NCBI GenBank assembly: GCA_913009825.1
Contig: CAJVYQ010000016.1
Location: forward strand, 1-64,000
Source of the DNA: an uncultured Deferribacteres bacterium
Lineage (GTDB): Bacteria; Zhuqueibacterota; JdFR-76; DREG01
DNA length: 64,000 bases
Reading direction: 5' to 3'
In this document: positions 1 to 8,957 of the stretch, piece after piece
Position numbering within the stretch: the stretch's first letter is position 1
Layout: every line of letters begins with the position of its first letter
Translations under genes and position numbers: made by a program
The notes under the pieces: generated by a model
The model's database searches: none
Told to the model about the DNA's origin: nothing
Seen by the model: the letters and a program-made list of their open reading frames with translations, nothing else

Positions 1-136
1 GACGCGGAGGGCGCAGAGAAATTGAAAAAATCGTCTGCCTGTTCAGCACGCGAATTACACGAAATCATACGAATAGGACAAAATAGTTAACGATTCTCGT
101 TTTTTAGCGATATTAGCGGGCAACCTGAATAGTTAC
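1..136. mobile_element. Family A element, right part (truncated by window edge)
   Basis: Bases 1-140 match 23022-23161 with 6 mismatches and no gaps by eye (about 96% identity). The segment ends in CTGAATAGTTAC at 125-136, the inverted form of the GTAACTATTCAG terminus found throughout the window. It corresponds to the right part of the complete 349-bp element at 22809-23157. The left end lies before the window, so its target duplication cannot be checked. Confidence 0.8.
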
Positions 137-174
137 AATTAATTAATTTTAACCGGTTGTTCATATTTTTTTTG

Positions 175-282
175 TCCTGAACTGAGCGATTGCAGGGCGA
201 TTCGCTGAATCGCCAACCGGATTTACATTAAAAAATGAAAATCTGTTCAGTAAAAAAACAAGAGAATCGCTCATTTTAGGTT
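175..282. repeat. Family B palindromic intergenic repeat (copy B1)
   Basis: The left end CCTGAACTGAGCGATT and right end AATCGCTCATTTTAGG are imperfect inverted repeats. Inside is the hairpin GGCGATTCGCTGAATCGCC. Related copies lie at 8806-8924, 15696-15816 and 49475-49727. It sits just upstream of the peptide transporter genes. Whether it is mobile or a REP-like structural element is not known. Confidence 0.75.
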
Positions 283-350
283 CGTGTTATTAGAAATGTT
301 TTGTGGACTACCGGAGTAGTTACAGGCATCAACAAATTGGGATAAAACAG

Positions 351-1958
351 ATGAAAAAGGTTTTTATCTTTATTCTCAGCTTCGTTTTGCTCGTCTCGGT
401 ATTTGCCGTTGTGATTATGAAAAATGAACCCGGCGATGAGGCAGTTGCATCATCCGGAGGCGGCACGCTGATTGTCGGCATCACCAACGATGTGGATTCC
501 TTTAACCCCTTGTTTGGCGAGTCCAGCATGGCGAAGGAAATAACCCATCTGTTGCTCCTGGGGCTTGCCGACCTGAACGACCGTTCCGAATTTGTCGGCG
601 AGTTGGCGGAGACCTGGGAACACTCGCCGGATTTTCTCTCCGTGACCTACAACCTGCGCCGCGATGCCTGGTGGTCCGACGGGGTGCAGATTACTGCCGC
701 CGATGTTAAGTTTACATTTGATCTGTTGGCCGATACTCTGGTTGCCAGCCCAAATAGCTGGGTGATGGATTACATAAAAAATGTAGAAATCGTTTCGCCA
801 TTTATGGTAAAATTTGAATTTGCCAAAGCTTACCCCGATCAGATTTTTGATACTGCCGGTGAAATTGTGCCGAAACATATTTTTGAACATGTTGACCGGA
901 AAGAAATCCGCAGCCACACATTTGGACAGAAACCGGTCTCATCCGGTCCCTTCATTTTAAAACGCCGGGTAAAAAATCAATTCATAGAATTGGTGCGCAA
1001 CAAGAACTATTTCGGCAAAAAGCCCAATCTGGAACGGGTTATTTTTAAAATTGTACCCGATAAAACCAGTCTTTTGTTGCAGTTGAAAAACGGTGAAATC
1101 GATATGATGGCCGGAGTGAATCCAGACCATGTAGCGGATTTGCAAAGCTCCAATCCTGATATAGCCCTTTATCGTGTTTCCGGAAGGACCTATTATTACA
1201 TCGGTTACAATGAAAAAAATCCTCTTTTTAAAGAAAAACAAGTAAGAAGAGCTTTAACCATGGCCATCGACAGGAATGGTTTGATTGAAGCGACATTACA
1301 AGGATATGGCAAACCGTGTACCGGGCCGGTTCCACCCATAGTTTCCTGGGCTTATAATGATAGCATTCCCCCAATTCCATTTAATGTGGCCGGGGCAAAA
1401 AATCTGCTGGCAAACGCCGGATGGAAGGATCATGACGGCGACGGCTGGCTGGATAAAGACGGTCGTGATTTTAAATTTGTTTTGCGAACCAATGCCGGCA
1501 ACCAGATAAAGGCCGACCTGGCCGTGATTGTGCAGGATCAGTTAAAAAAGATAGGCGTGAAAGTGGACATCCGCAGTCTGGAATGGACAGCGTTCATGGA
1601 TAAATTACGCCGGAAAGAATTTGATGCTTATATCGGCGGTTGGAGCACTTCGTTCAATGTGGATCCAACGCCGATTTTTCATTCTACCGCAACAAACTTA
1701 TTCAATTACATCGGTTACAACAATCCGCAGGTGGATCAACTGATCGAGGCCGGCAGGGAAGAGATGAACCGGCAAAAAGCGGCAAAAATCTGGAAAACCA
1801 TGCAGGATGAAATTTATCGGGATCAGCCGTACACTTTTTTGTTCTGGCTGGATAAAATTGTCGCGGTTAATTCAAAATTTAAAAATGTAACACCGATTCC
1901 GTTGAGCATGTTTTACGGATTGGAAAACTGGTATGAAGCAAAAATTTCAACCGATTAA
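351..1958 (+). CDS. Peptide ABC transporter substrate-binding protein (SBP family 5)
   Basis: This is the extracytoplasmic receptor of a dipeptide/oligopeptide ABC importer, 535 residues from ATG 351, a normal size for the family. The frame extends upstream to a GTG at 303, but the ATG at 351 immediately precedes a typical export segment (MKKVFIFILSFVLLV), so it is preferred. No lipobox cysteine follows, so the protein may be released or stay anchored by this segment. The family-5 signature is visible in WWSDGVQITAADVKFTF (DG-x-x-x-x-A-x-DV). Downstream are two ATPases and two permeases on the same strand; the next start (1933) lies inside this gene's 3' end, which indicates translational coupling. 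Substrate specificity (di-, oligopeptide or another family-5 ligand) cannot be told from sequence. Confidence 0.93.
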   Translation: MKKVFIFILSFVLLVSVFAVVIMKNEPGDEAVASSGGGTLIVGITNDVDSFNPLFGESSMAKEITHLLLLGLADLNDRSEFVGELAETWEHSPDFLSVTYNLRRDAWWSDGVQITAADVKFTFDLLADTLVASPNSWVMDYIKNVEIVSPFMVKFEFAKAYPDQIFDTAGEIVPKHIFEHVDRKEIRSHTFGQKPVSSGPFILKRRVKNQFIELVRNKNYFGKKPNLERVIFKIVPDKTSLLLQLKNGEIDMMAGVNPDHVADLQSSNPDIALYRVSGRTYYYIGYNEKNPLFKEKQVRRALTMAIDRNGLIEATLQGYGKPCTGPVPPIVSWAYNDSIPPIPFNVAGAKNLLANAGWKDHDGDGWLDKDGRDFKFVLRTNAGNQIKADLAVIVQDQLKKIGVKVDIRSLEWTAFMDKLRRKEFDAYIGGWSTSFNVDPTPIFHSTATNLFNYIGYNNPQVDQLIEAGREEMNRQKAAKIWKTMQDEIYRDQPYTFLFWLDKIVAVNSKFKNVTPIPLSMFYGLENWYEAKISTD

Positions 1959-2808
1959 ACGAACCGATTCATCAACAAAAATGATTGGCAAGATACTCCA
2001 CTCTGATGAACCGCTGCTGGAAGTAAATAATCTCAGCATTCAGGTGAGCCAGCCGGATGCTAATTTTTTTGCCGTGAAAAAAGTCGGTTTTCGCCTTTTC
2101 AGGGGAGAAATATTTGCTATTGTGGGGGAATCCGGATCGGGCAAAACACTGACGGCGCTATCCGTTCTGGATCTGCTGCCCGCTCAGGCGGAGATGACCG
2201 GCGGCAAAATATGCTACGCCGGCCGCGAGTTATCCCGCAAAGGGACGTTTACTTACGCTGGAATTCGGGGCAAAAAGGTTGCGATGATTTTCCAAAATCC
2301 GCTTTCCGCTCTCAACCCTGTTTTTCGCATCGGCCGCCAGATGAGAGATGTACTGCAGACTCATGCTGCAATCTCATCTGCTGAAGCGGAAGGGGAAATT
2401 TTAACTTTGTTACGGCGGGTCGGTTTCCACGATGCCGGTGAGGTTTATCGGGCCTATTCCCACCAATTGAGCGGTGGCATGGCGCAGCGGGTGATGATCG
2501 CCATGGCGCTAAGTTGTCGGCCGGAATTGATTATTGCAGATGAACCGACCACAGCCCTCGATGTGACCACACAAGCAACGATTTTGCGGCTTATCGTCAG
2601 TCTCCGGGAAAAATACGGTTTTTCCCTGCTGCTGATCAGCCACGATCTGTCGGTGGTTTCTGAGTTGTCCGACCGGATTGCCGTGATGAAAGATGGCGCC
2701 TTTGTAGAGGAGAATAGTACACGACAATTGCTGGAGCAGCCCCGGAATGAATACACCCGGTTGTTGTTAATGTCGATACCGGAATTCAGTCCGTCTGTTC
2801 TTGTTTAG
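1933..2808 (+). CDS. Peptide ABC transporter ATP-binding protein (DppD/OppD-like)
   Basis: This is one of the two nucleotide-binding subunits that power the peptide importer. Visible motifs are Walker A GESGSGKT, the ABC signature LSGGMAQRV, Walker B LIIADEPT and the switch histidine in LLISHDLS. Its 291 residues make it slightly shorter than many DppD proteins: it stops just after the ATPase core and lacks most of the oligopeptide-type C-terminal extension. The start overlaps the binding-protein gene by 26 bases; an ATG at 1981 is an alternative. A repeat-rich stretch of about 380 bases separates it from the partner ATPase. Confidence 0.93.
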   Translation: MKQKFQPIKRTDSSTKMIGKILHSDEPLLEVNNLSIQVSQPDANFFAVKKVGFRLFRGEIFAIVGESGSGKTLTALSVLDLLPAQAEMTGGKICYAGRELSRKGTFTYAGIRGKKVAMIFQNPLSALNPVFRIGRQMRDVLQTHAAISSAEAEGEILTLLRRVGFHDAGEVYRAYSHQLSGGMAQRVMIAMALSCRPELIIADEPTTALDVTTQATILRLIVSLREKYGFSLLLISHDLSVVSELSDRIAVMKDGAFVEENSTRQLLEQPRNEYTRLLLMSIPEFSPSVLV

Positions 2809-3189
2809 AGAAAGTTATCGATTTGATTTGCTGTAAACCCGGTTTTCTTAAACCGTAACAGCGTAGTTTTTTGAAGCGACACACCAAGTTGTCATTCCCG
2901 CAAGCTTTAAGCGGCCTGCCTGTGCAGGCAGGCCGATAGGATCATTCGGGAGTGACAGTTCTATAATTGCCTGCTGTTTTTTGGGCTAAAGCCCGGAGAA
3001 CAGCGATTACTAATCTACTACGAGCTTGGCGAAGCCATCCCTACGGGGAAAGCTCGTGGTAATGAAAAAGGGAAAACTATTTCATAATCACGATCTTTAT
3101 CGTAGCTGACGACGGATGCCTAATATTTGAGGTTTTAGCCTAATTGTGTTCTTAATGATATTTTGAAATTACGGCCGGTATATTGTAAA
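2809..3189. other. Repeat-rich spacer splitting the transporter operon
   Basis: No credible coding frame is present. A strong hairpin lies at 2891-2956: outer arms GTCATTCCCG and CGGGAGTGAC enclose an inner palindrome with 10-base arms at 2913-2934 (GGCCTGCCTG). A second imperfect hairpin spans about 3005-3065, with CTACGAGCTT and AAGCTCGTGG arms. Both look like REP-type repeats. They could attenuate transcription or stabilise RNA between the two halves of the operon, but no T-run follows either hairpin, so no terminator is called. Confidence 0.6.
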
Positions 3190-4182
3190 ATGATTCTGTT
3201 AAAAATAAAACATCTGTCCAAAACGTACAGCGAAAAGAATCTGTTTAGCCGTTCGCGGAAAGCAGAGAAAAAAGTTGTCAGGAGTGTTTCTCTGGATGTT
3301 TTACAAGGTGAAATATTGGCATTGGTAGGGGAATCCGGCAGCGGAAAAACCACGCTGGCGCGGGCGGTCCTGCGGCTTGTGGAACCATCTTCCGGTGAAA
3401 TCATTTATAGGGGAAAGGATCTGCTTCGGTTAAATCGGAAACAGTTTCGGCCGTACCGTCGCCATTTCCAGATGATTTTTCAGCATCCGGACCGGGCGTT
3501 CGATCCCCGGCAAACCGTAGCCGCTGTGTTATCGGAAGCAATTAAAATGAACCGCAACCTCGGAAAAGAAGATCGGACTGTGCGTACCCGGGAGATGCTC
3601 GAATTGGTTCATCTGCATGAAAACTATCTGACCCGGTACCCTCACGAGTTAAGCGGCGGGGAACAACAGCGCTTACTGGTTGCCCGGGCGCTGGCAGTGA
3701 CGCCGGAATTCCTGATTGCAGACGAACCAACCTCCAGTCTGGATGCCGTCGTGAAACAGGACATTCTGAACCTTCTTATCAATCTGAAAGAGAAGCTGGG
3801 ATTAACCCTGCTTTTTATCTCTCATGATTTGGGCGCCGTGCACCGGGTAGCGGATCGTATAGCCGTAATGTACAAAGGCAGGATTATTGAATTGGGCAGC
3901 CGGAGCGATATTTATGGTGAGGCGAGGCATCCGTACACAAAAATGCTGCTGCATTCGATCCATTTCCGAAAGAACAAAACCTCTGCTGTAACAGAAGAAC
4001 ATCTTTCTTTCCCTGAAACGGATTCATCTTGTGATTTTGCCCCTCGTTGTCAGGAAGCAACGGAATATTGCCGGCATAAGATACCGCTATTCAAACAGAT
4101 GTCACCGGGGCATCGTGCTGCATGTCATTTTTTTCAGCAGGAAACAGCGGAACAGCCGGCAGCGGTAGCAGCCGGAATGTGA
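3190..4182 (+). CDS. Peptide ABC transporter ATP-binding protein (DppF/OppF-like)
   Basis: This is the second ATPase subunit of the importer. Motifs: Walker A GESGSGKTT, signature LSGGEQQRL, Walker B LIADEPTSS and the H-loop in LFISHDLG. Unlike its partner it keeps the oligopeptide-transporter C-terminal region, with a cysteine cluster (CDFAPRC, then EYC and AAC) that in related proteins can bind an iron-sulfur cluster. ATG 3190 is chosen over a TTG at 3163 because homologues start close to the MILLKIKHLSKTY segment. No clear ribosome-binding site is visible. The 3' end leads, 8 bases later, into the permease gene. Confidence 0.92.
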   Translation: MILLKIKHLSKTYSEKNLFSRSRKAEKKVVRSVSLDVLQGEILALVGESGSGKTTLARAVLRLVEPSSGEIIYRGKDLLRLNRKQFRPYRRHFQMIFQHPDRAFDPRQTVAAVLSEAIKMNRNLGKEDRTVRTREMLELVHLHENYLTRYPHELSGGEQQRLLVARALAVTPEFLIADEPTSSLDAVVKQDILNLLINLKEKLGLTLLFISHDLGAVHRVADRIAVMYKGRIIELGSRSDIYGEARHPYTKMLLHSIHFRKNKTSAVTEEHLSFPETDSSCDFAPRCQEATEYCRHKIPLFKQMSPGHRAACHFFQQETAEQPAAVAAGM

Positions 4183-4190
4183 GATGCATC

Positions 4191-5162
4191 ATGATTGGAT
4201 ATATTGGTAAAAGAATCTTTTGGTCGCTGGTGATTGTGTTGGGTATTTTGACCCTGACCTTCATCATCATCCATCTGGCTCCCGGAGACCCTGCCTCCAT
4301 TTACATCCGGCCGGAGATCGATGCCAAAACCGTTGCAACAATACGCCGGCAGATGGGATTGGAAAAACCGCTGTTGCAGCAATATATTATCTGGTTAAAG
4401 GAATTTACCACGGGGAATTTCGGCATTTCGTTTTCTCATAAAAGAGCGGTGAGCAGCGTTATTGGTGAAGCGACTTGGAATACACTGCAATTAACCGTCA
4501 TTGTCTTCGTTTTTCAACTGATTGTTGGGGTTTGTTTGGGGATGTATGCAGCGATCCGGCACAATACGCGATCAGACCAAAGCATCAATTCCCTGCTGCT
4601 TTTTTTCTATTCTCTGCCCGGTTTTTGGCTGGCGCTGATGTTGATCTCCTTGTTTTCCCTGAAACTGGGCTGGCTGCCATCGGGTCAAATGAAATCCATT
4701 ATTCTGACCGGTGGAATCGTGCAGCAGGTTTTCGATCGGATAAAACATCTGATTTTGCCTGCTTTCATTCTTTCCCTGCCATTCATCGCTATCACAACCC
4801 GCTTTGTCCGTGGCAGTTTACTGGACGTGTTGGGCCAGGATTACATCCGAACCGCCCGGGCCTACGGCCTGCCCCGGAATAAAATTCTGTTTCTCTATGC
4901 GTTAAAAAATGCTCTGTTGCCCCTGGTTACGCTGCTGGGTTTGTATTTGCCCTTTTTGCTGGGTGGTTCGGTGATCATCGAAAATGTTTTTGCCTGGCCG
5001 GGAATGGGCAGGGTTACGGTGAATGCCATTTTTGCCCATGATTTTCCGCTGATTCTGGCAACCAATTTTATCGCCGCACTAACCATCGTGATCGGCAATC
5101 TGATTTCGGATATTCTATATTTTTATGTTGATCCCAGGATAAGAATGGGAGGAATCGGTTAA
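4191..5162 (+). CDS. Peptide ABC transporter permease (DppB/OppB-like)
   Basis: This inner-membrane permease subunit is 323 residues long. The N-terminus MIGYIGKRIFWSLVIVLGIL is the family's first membrane segment. It is followed by the typical periplasmic loop APGDPASIYI and a cytoplasmic EAA-type coupling loop (YIRTARAYGLPRNKILFLYA). About six hydrophobic segments are visible. The open frame extends upstream to 4122 inside the ATPase gene, but the ATG at 4191 gives the standard N-terminus. It is followed without a gap by the second permease gene. Confidence 0.93.
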   Translation: MIGYIGKRIFWSLVIVLGILTLTFIIIHLAPGDPASIYIRPEIDAKTVATIRRQMGLEKPLLQQYIIWLKEFTTGNFGISFSHKRAVSSVIGEATWNTLQLTVIVFVFQLIVGVCLGMYAAIRHNTRSDQSINSLLLFFYSLPGFWLALMLISLFSLKLGWLPSGQMKSIILTGGIVQQVFDRIKHLILPAFILSLPFIAITTRFVRGSLLDVLGQDYIRTARAYGLPRNKILFLYALKNALLPLVTLLGLYLPFLLGGSVIIENVFAWPGMGRVTVNAIFAHDFPLILATNFIAALTIVIGNLISDILYFYVDPRIRMGGIG

Positions 5163-6032
5163 ATGATGTGGGCAGGCAGAACAAAAGAAACCGTTTTTTT
5201 TAAGAGAAGATTCTGGCGACAATTTAAAAAACAAAAGCCGGCTCTGATTTGTCTGTCATTCATTTTATTATTAGGGATAGCCACAACTTTCAGCGCTTAC
5301 CTGACCGGTTACCAGCCCGATGTTCAGGGCAATCTGGTAACAGAACGGTATCAAAAACCGTCGTTGCAGCATTATTTCGGCACGGATAAATTTGGCCGGG
5401 ATCTTTTCAGTCGTGTGCTTTACGGCGGCCGGATTTCACTAACCATTGCTTTGAGTGTGGTCCTCCTTGCCCTGAGCATCGGTCTTATGTACGGAATGAT
5501 TGCCGGCTATTACGGCGGCATAGTCGATGCCGTTATGATGCGTTTCCTCGATTTCTGGCTGGCGTTCCCGGCTATTTTTTTGATTATGACCGTAGTGGCG
5601 CTTTTTCGGCCTAATCCGTTCATTTTAATTGTGCTGTTGAGCGTTACCAGTTGGATGGAAACAGCCAGGTTGGTTCGGGCGGAGGTGCTTTCTCTCAAAT
5701 CCCGGGAATTTGTTCTGGCCGCAAAAGGGTTGGGAATCTCCGATATGCAGGTTTTACTGAAACATATTTTGCCCAACAGCTTAAATCCCATTTTTGTCTC
5801 GGCGCCGCTGAAGGTTGGGGAAATGATCCTGTTGGAATCAGCGCTCAGTTTTCTGGGGATTGGGGTGCAGCCGCCAATGGCCAGTTGGGGCAGTATCATC
5901 AATGATGGCAGAGATGTTTTATTGCAGGCCTGGTGGGTGGCCGCCATCCCCGGTCTATTCATTGTGTTGACTGTTTTGAGCTTCAACCTGATCGGCGAAG
6001 GATTGCGGGAGAGTATGGGGATCAGAAAATGA
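5163..6032 (+). CDS. Peptide ABC transporter permease (DppC/OppC-like)
   Basis: This is the partner permease of the heterodimeric membrane channel, 289 residues. Its N-terminal region (FFKRRFWRQFKKQKPALI) is the basic segment plus first helix of the OppC N-terminal domain. HYFGTDKFGRDLFSRVLYG is the classical OppC periplasmic motif, and EFVLAAKGLGISDMQVLLKH is the EAA coupling loop. The start codon follows the stop of the upstream permease directly, so the two are coupled. It is the last transport gene; the regulator begins 85 bases later. Confidence 0.94.
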   Translation: MMWAGRTKETVFFKRRFWRQFKKQKPALICLSFILLLGIATTFSAYLTGYQPDVQGNLVTERYQKPSLQHYFGTDKFGRDLFSRVLYGGRISLTIALSVVLLALSIGLMYGMIAGYYGGIVDAVMMRFLDFWLAFPAIFLIMTVVALFRPNPFILIVLLSVTSWMETARLVRAEVLSLKSREFVLAAKGLGISDMQVLLKHILPNSLNPIFVSAPLKVGEMILLESALSFLGIGVQPPMASWGSIINDGRDVLLQAWWVAAIPGLFIVLTVLSFNLIGEGLRESMGIRK

Positions 6033-6117
6033 GGCGTGCTTTGCATTAAGAAAAATGGACAAAATTCCGATATTAATACTTAGGCATAGAATCATAAAAG
6101 GATAAAACCGAAGGCAA

Positions 6118-7161
6118 ATGTATCGTCCACAAAACAAAACAACAAAATTTGAAGAAACCATTGTCGGCGAATCGCCACAGATTAAAGCAGTGATTGCTCA
6201 ATCGAAAAAAATTGCCAAAGGCGCCTCTTTTACGACCCTCATTACCGGAGAGAGCGGTACGGGTAAAGAGCTGTTCGCCAGGTTGCTGCATAACTTCAGT
6301 CCTATCTCCAATCAACCGTTTGTTGATATCAATTGTGGCGCCATCCCGGAAACATTGTTGGAATCGGAGCTGTTCGGTTATGAAAAAGGCGCCTTTACCG
6401 GCGCACATTTGCGTAAACAGGGGCTGTTTGAATTGGCCAACGGCGGCACCATCTTCCTTGATGAAATCGGCAATACCACGACAAATTTTCAGATGAAACT
6501 GTTAAAAGCGGTGGAGAATAAAAAATTCCGCCGCATCGGCGGATTGAATGAAGTGCAGATTTCAACACGCATTGTGGCTGCCACAAATGTGAATATGGAA
6601 GAAGCGGTAAAAAATGGAAAATTTCGCGAAGATCTATATTACCGGTTAAACGTTTTTCAAATCAGAATTCCGCCGTTGCGGGAACGGGGCGATGATATTT
6701 TTGTCCTGGCGAACTATTTCATCGACCAATTTAATAAGGAGTATGACAGGCAAGTAAGGGGATTGACACCATCGGCAAAAGCTTTGTCGGCAGAATATCA
6801 CTGGCCGGGGAATGTGAGACAGTTGAAGAATGCCATCGAACGAGCTGTGCTGGTGGAAACAGATGATTGGATTGAGGATGTTCATCTGTCGCTGGATTCA
6901 AACCGGAATAACGGCTCTCACAAAAAAACAGAGATAAAACCACAGAAAGAGGAACCGAAAATTCTCAATCATTTCAATCGTTTTGATATCCCCGATGAAG
7001 GGATCTCTTTGGAGGAGATTGAAAAAGATATTATCCTGAGCGCCATCGATAAAGCAGAGGGGAATTTAAGTAAAGCGGCCCGATTGTTGCGGATGACCAG
7101 GGGAAAATTCCGCTACCGGATTGACCGGTTGGATATCTCCTTGCAGGAACTTGTCGCCTGA
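6118..7161 (+). CDS. Sigma-54-interacting transcriptional regulator, no N-terminal sensory domain
   Basis: This AAA+ activator of RNA polymerase sigma-54 has 347 residues. The central domain begins near residue 14, with Walker A GESGTGKE (44-51), the sigma-54-contacting GAFTGA loop (91-96) and Walker B TIFLDE (111-116). The C-terminus carries a Fis-type helix-turn-helix (about 300-347, NLSKAARLLRMTRGKFRYR). There is no receiver, PAS or GAF domain, so activity must be controlled by abundance or a partner protein, as in PspF-type regulators. It lies 85 bases after the peptide permease on the same strand and may regulate that operon or other sigma-54 promoters. I did not find a convincing -24/-12 promoter by eye. 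Confidence 0.93.
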   Translation: MYRPQNKTTKFEETIVGESPQIKAVIAQSKKIAKGASFTTLITGESGTGKELFARLLHNFSPISNQPFVDINCGAIPETLLESELFGYEKGAFTGAHLRKQGLFELANGGTIFLDEIGNTTTNFQMKLLKAVENKKFRRIGGLNEVQISTRIVAATNVNMEEAVKNGKFREDLYYRLNVFQIRIPPLRERGDDIFVLANYFIDQFNKEYDRQVRGLTPSAKALSAEYHWPGNVRQLKNAIERAVLVETDDWIEDVHLSLDSNRNNGSHKKTEIKPQKEEPKILNHFNRFDIPDEGISLEEIEKDIILSAIDKAEGNLSKAARLLRMTRGKFRYRIDRLDISLQELVA

Positions 7162-7683
7162 ACAAGTTAACAGTCAGACGCTATCATTCCGGGGAATCAA
7201 AATCTACCTGCCTGATTCGACAAATTTGCCAACAATGGTTTTTTATGATTGAGGAGGAGGAAGTGACAAAATATTCAGGGAATTGCCGTAATCTTCGGCT
7301 ATTTTGAGTTAGTTGTAAGTCGCCGTCTCTTTCTCATGAATAATGACCCGGCAAATAAAAATCATACTTCATATAATGATTCTGTTGATTAATTAAACTT
7401 CCAAAGTTTCCCCCGGGGCGTTTGTCAACATATTGTATGTTCTAAAAATATAAATCACATTTTGCAGAATTGATCAAAAACTTTGGAAGTTTTTTGCATT
7501 AAATCAACAAACTCATATAATTATGTTGAATTTAAATAATTTCATTGTTAATTTGAATGGTTCGGTAAGACATAGTGGTTATGAAAGTTGTTTTACACTC
7601 CCCGTGCACGGGGAGTGTCTCCTCTGTCTGCTTGAATATTTAAGATTTACCGAATGAAAAGAACCGGATGCTGAGAGGAAAGA
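7162..7683. other. Noncoding region before the PorV-like gene
   Basis: No coding frame is supported. It contains the inverted repeat described at 7367-7525. At about 7576-7646 lies a degenerate relative of the 22494-22611 element: both have a GAAAGTGTTTTACA-like segment leading into a GC-rich hairpin, here CTCCCCGTGCACGGGGAG at 7597-7614. No promoter could be assigned with confidence. Confidence 0.5.
7367..7525. repeat. Large imperfect inverted repeat, MITE-like
   Basis: The core arms AAACTTCCAAAGTTT (7395-7409) and AAACTTTGGAAGTTT (7478-7492) are perfect 15-base inverted repeats. The symmetry continues outward imperfectly (TGTTGATTAATT against AAATCAACAA, then CATATAATGATT against ACTCATATAATTATG), giving arms of about 40 bases around an AT-rich centre. 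It contains no gene. The structure fits a small non-autonomous element, but no second copy or target duplication was found here. Confidence 0.55.
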
Positions 7684-8637
7684 ATGCGAATCAGATTTAT
7701 TTCTTTTTTTGTACTACTGGGCATAATGGGACATGCCGCCGGCGGAATGGCCGGACAGCCGGGTTATGAGTTTTTACGCACCTATGTTGGCGCCAGGCCT
7801 GCTGCTATGGGAGGCGCTTTTTTAAGTATCACCGGAGATGTCCATTCCGTCTATTATAATCCCGCCGCGTTGGCATCGCTGAATTCACAGCAGCTGACTT
7901 TTTCATATCTGAACAGTTTTCTAGATTTTCAATCCGGATTTTTGGCGTACAGCCGCCGGCTGGAGAAGTACGGCCATTTCGGTATCGGTGCCCATTTTCA
8001 AAGTTACGGCGATTTTACGGAGACAGATGAAGCTGGAAATGAGGTCGGTAAATTCAGCGCCGGCGATCTGCTTGTGATGGGTGATTATGCGTTCAAATTC
8101 AGTGAAGATTTTTATCTGGGTGTCAGTTTAAAATTTATCCATTCAACTTTAGCCGGTTATACATCGACTGCGATCGCTGGTGATTTTGGCCTGATTTATC
8201 GCTTTCCCAACCAGGATTTGCAGATCGGTTTTGGCGTATTTAATTTTGGCACCGTAACCAGCGCATTTATCGAAACCAAAGATGACTTGCCGATGAATTA
8301 CCGGCTTGGTTTTAGTAAAAAATTGGCTCATTTACCTTTGCTGCTCAGTGTGGAAGGATTCCAATATCAAAATGAGAAATTCCATTTTATTGTAGGCGGC
8401 GAATTTACGGTAACTCCGTTCCTGTTTTTACGTCTGGGTTACAATTCAATCGGCAAGGATCAAAAAATCCGCAGCGGCAGCCAGTTTGCCGGTGTCTCTA
8501 TCGGCATCGGTATAACACTGGCCAATGCCGTGCAGTTTAAAAATACGTTTTGGCAGCGTTTCAGTTTTGATTATGCGCTTACTTCCGCGGGTGCAATTGG
8601 CCGGCTCAATCGCATTTCCGTTGGATTTCGTCTGTGA
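7684..8637 (+). CDS. PorV/PorQ-family outer-membrane barrel protein
   Basis: A predicted beta-barrel of 317 residues with an N-terminal signal peptide (MRIRFISFFVLLGIMGHAAGGMAG). The family signature is clear near the mature N-terminus: YEFLRTYVGARPAAMGGAF followed by HSVYYNPAALA. The rest is made of alternating beta strands ending in an aromatic-containing strand (ISVGFRL) typical of outer-membrane insertion. PorV-type proteins carry T9SS cargo to the surface sortase and PorQ-type proteins form associated barrels. Two T9SS-tagged proteins in the window (11128-13956 and 54463-58683) are plausible clients. It cannot be assigned to PorV versus PorQ by eye. The gene stands alone and ends at a strong terminator. 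Confidence 0.82.
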   Translation: MRIRFISFFVLLGIMGHAAGGMAGQPGYEFLRTYVGARPAAMGGAFLSITGDVHSVYYNPAALASLNSQQLTFSYLNSFLDFQSGFLAYSRRLEKYGHFGIGAHFQSYGDFTETDEAGNEVGKFSAGDLLVMGDYAFKFSEDFYLGVSLKFIHSTLAGYTSTAIAGDFGLIYRFPNQDLQIGFGVFNFGTVTSAFIETKDDLPMNYRLGFSKKLAHLPLLLSVEGFQYQNEKFHFIVGGEFTVTPFLFLRLGYNSIGKDQKIRSGSQFAGVSIGIGITLANAVQFKNTFWQRFSFDYALTSAGAIGRLNRISVGFRL

Positions 8638-8643
8638 TGTCAG

Positions 8644-8675
8644 AAGCTAACCTTCTAAAAGAAGGTTAGCTTTTT
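8644..8675 (+). terminator. Rho-independent terminator after the PorV-like gene
   Basis: A perfect 12-base stem (AAGCTAACCTTC / GAAGGTTAGCTT) with a 5-base loop is followed by a T-run, six bases after the stop codon. The same AAGCTAACCTT stem recurs as a palindrome at 11048-11080. Confidence 0.9.
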
Positions 8676-8805
8676 AAACCCGGTAAAAAAACTGCCTGTC
8701 CTTTTGTCCTCAAACTAAACCGAATACCTGTTTTCTTTCCGCCAAAATCATTGATTTTATAGAATAATCATGCTATATTGTCTCTTGTTTCAATAATTTA
8801 TGTGT

Positions 8806-8924
8806 AACCTGAATCGATCGATTGCAGGGCAATTCGCTGAATCGCCAACCGGATTTTCATAAATAAATGAAACTTGTCCGGTAACAGCAACAAACTTAAT
8901 AAGCGGAGAATCGCTCAATACAGG
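8806..8924. repeat. Family B palindromic repeat (copy B2)
   Basis: The left end AACCTGAATCGATCGATT and right end AATCGCTCAATACAGG flank a hairpin-forming GGCAATTCGCTGAATCGCC. The internal CCGGATTTTCAT is uninterrupted here and serves as the empty-site comparison for the insertion at 49533-49656. It lies in the leader region of nifS; the ribosome-binding site is 20 bases beyond its end. Confidence 0.75.
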
Positions 8925-8957
8925 CAGAGAAAGTGAGGAAAAAGAAGGAGAACGTTC

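Noticed and set aside
450-917. Antisense open frame opposite the peptide-binding protein
   Set aside because: It is a mirror frame of a well-supported gene, with no recognisable domain or ribosome-binding site. Other long antisense frames (for example 39603-40526 and 44164-44943) were dropped for the same reason.
7597-7614. CTCCCCGTGCACGGGGAG hairpin as a terminator for the sigma-54 regulator
   Set aside because: It is more than 400 bases after the stop codon with no T-run, and it matches the hairpin of a family A element, so a repeat origin is more likely.
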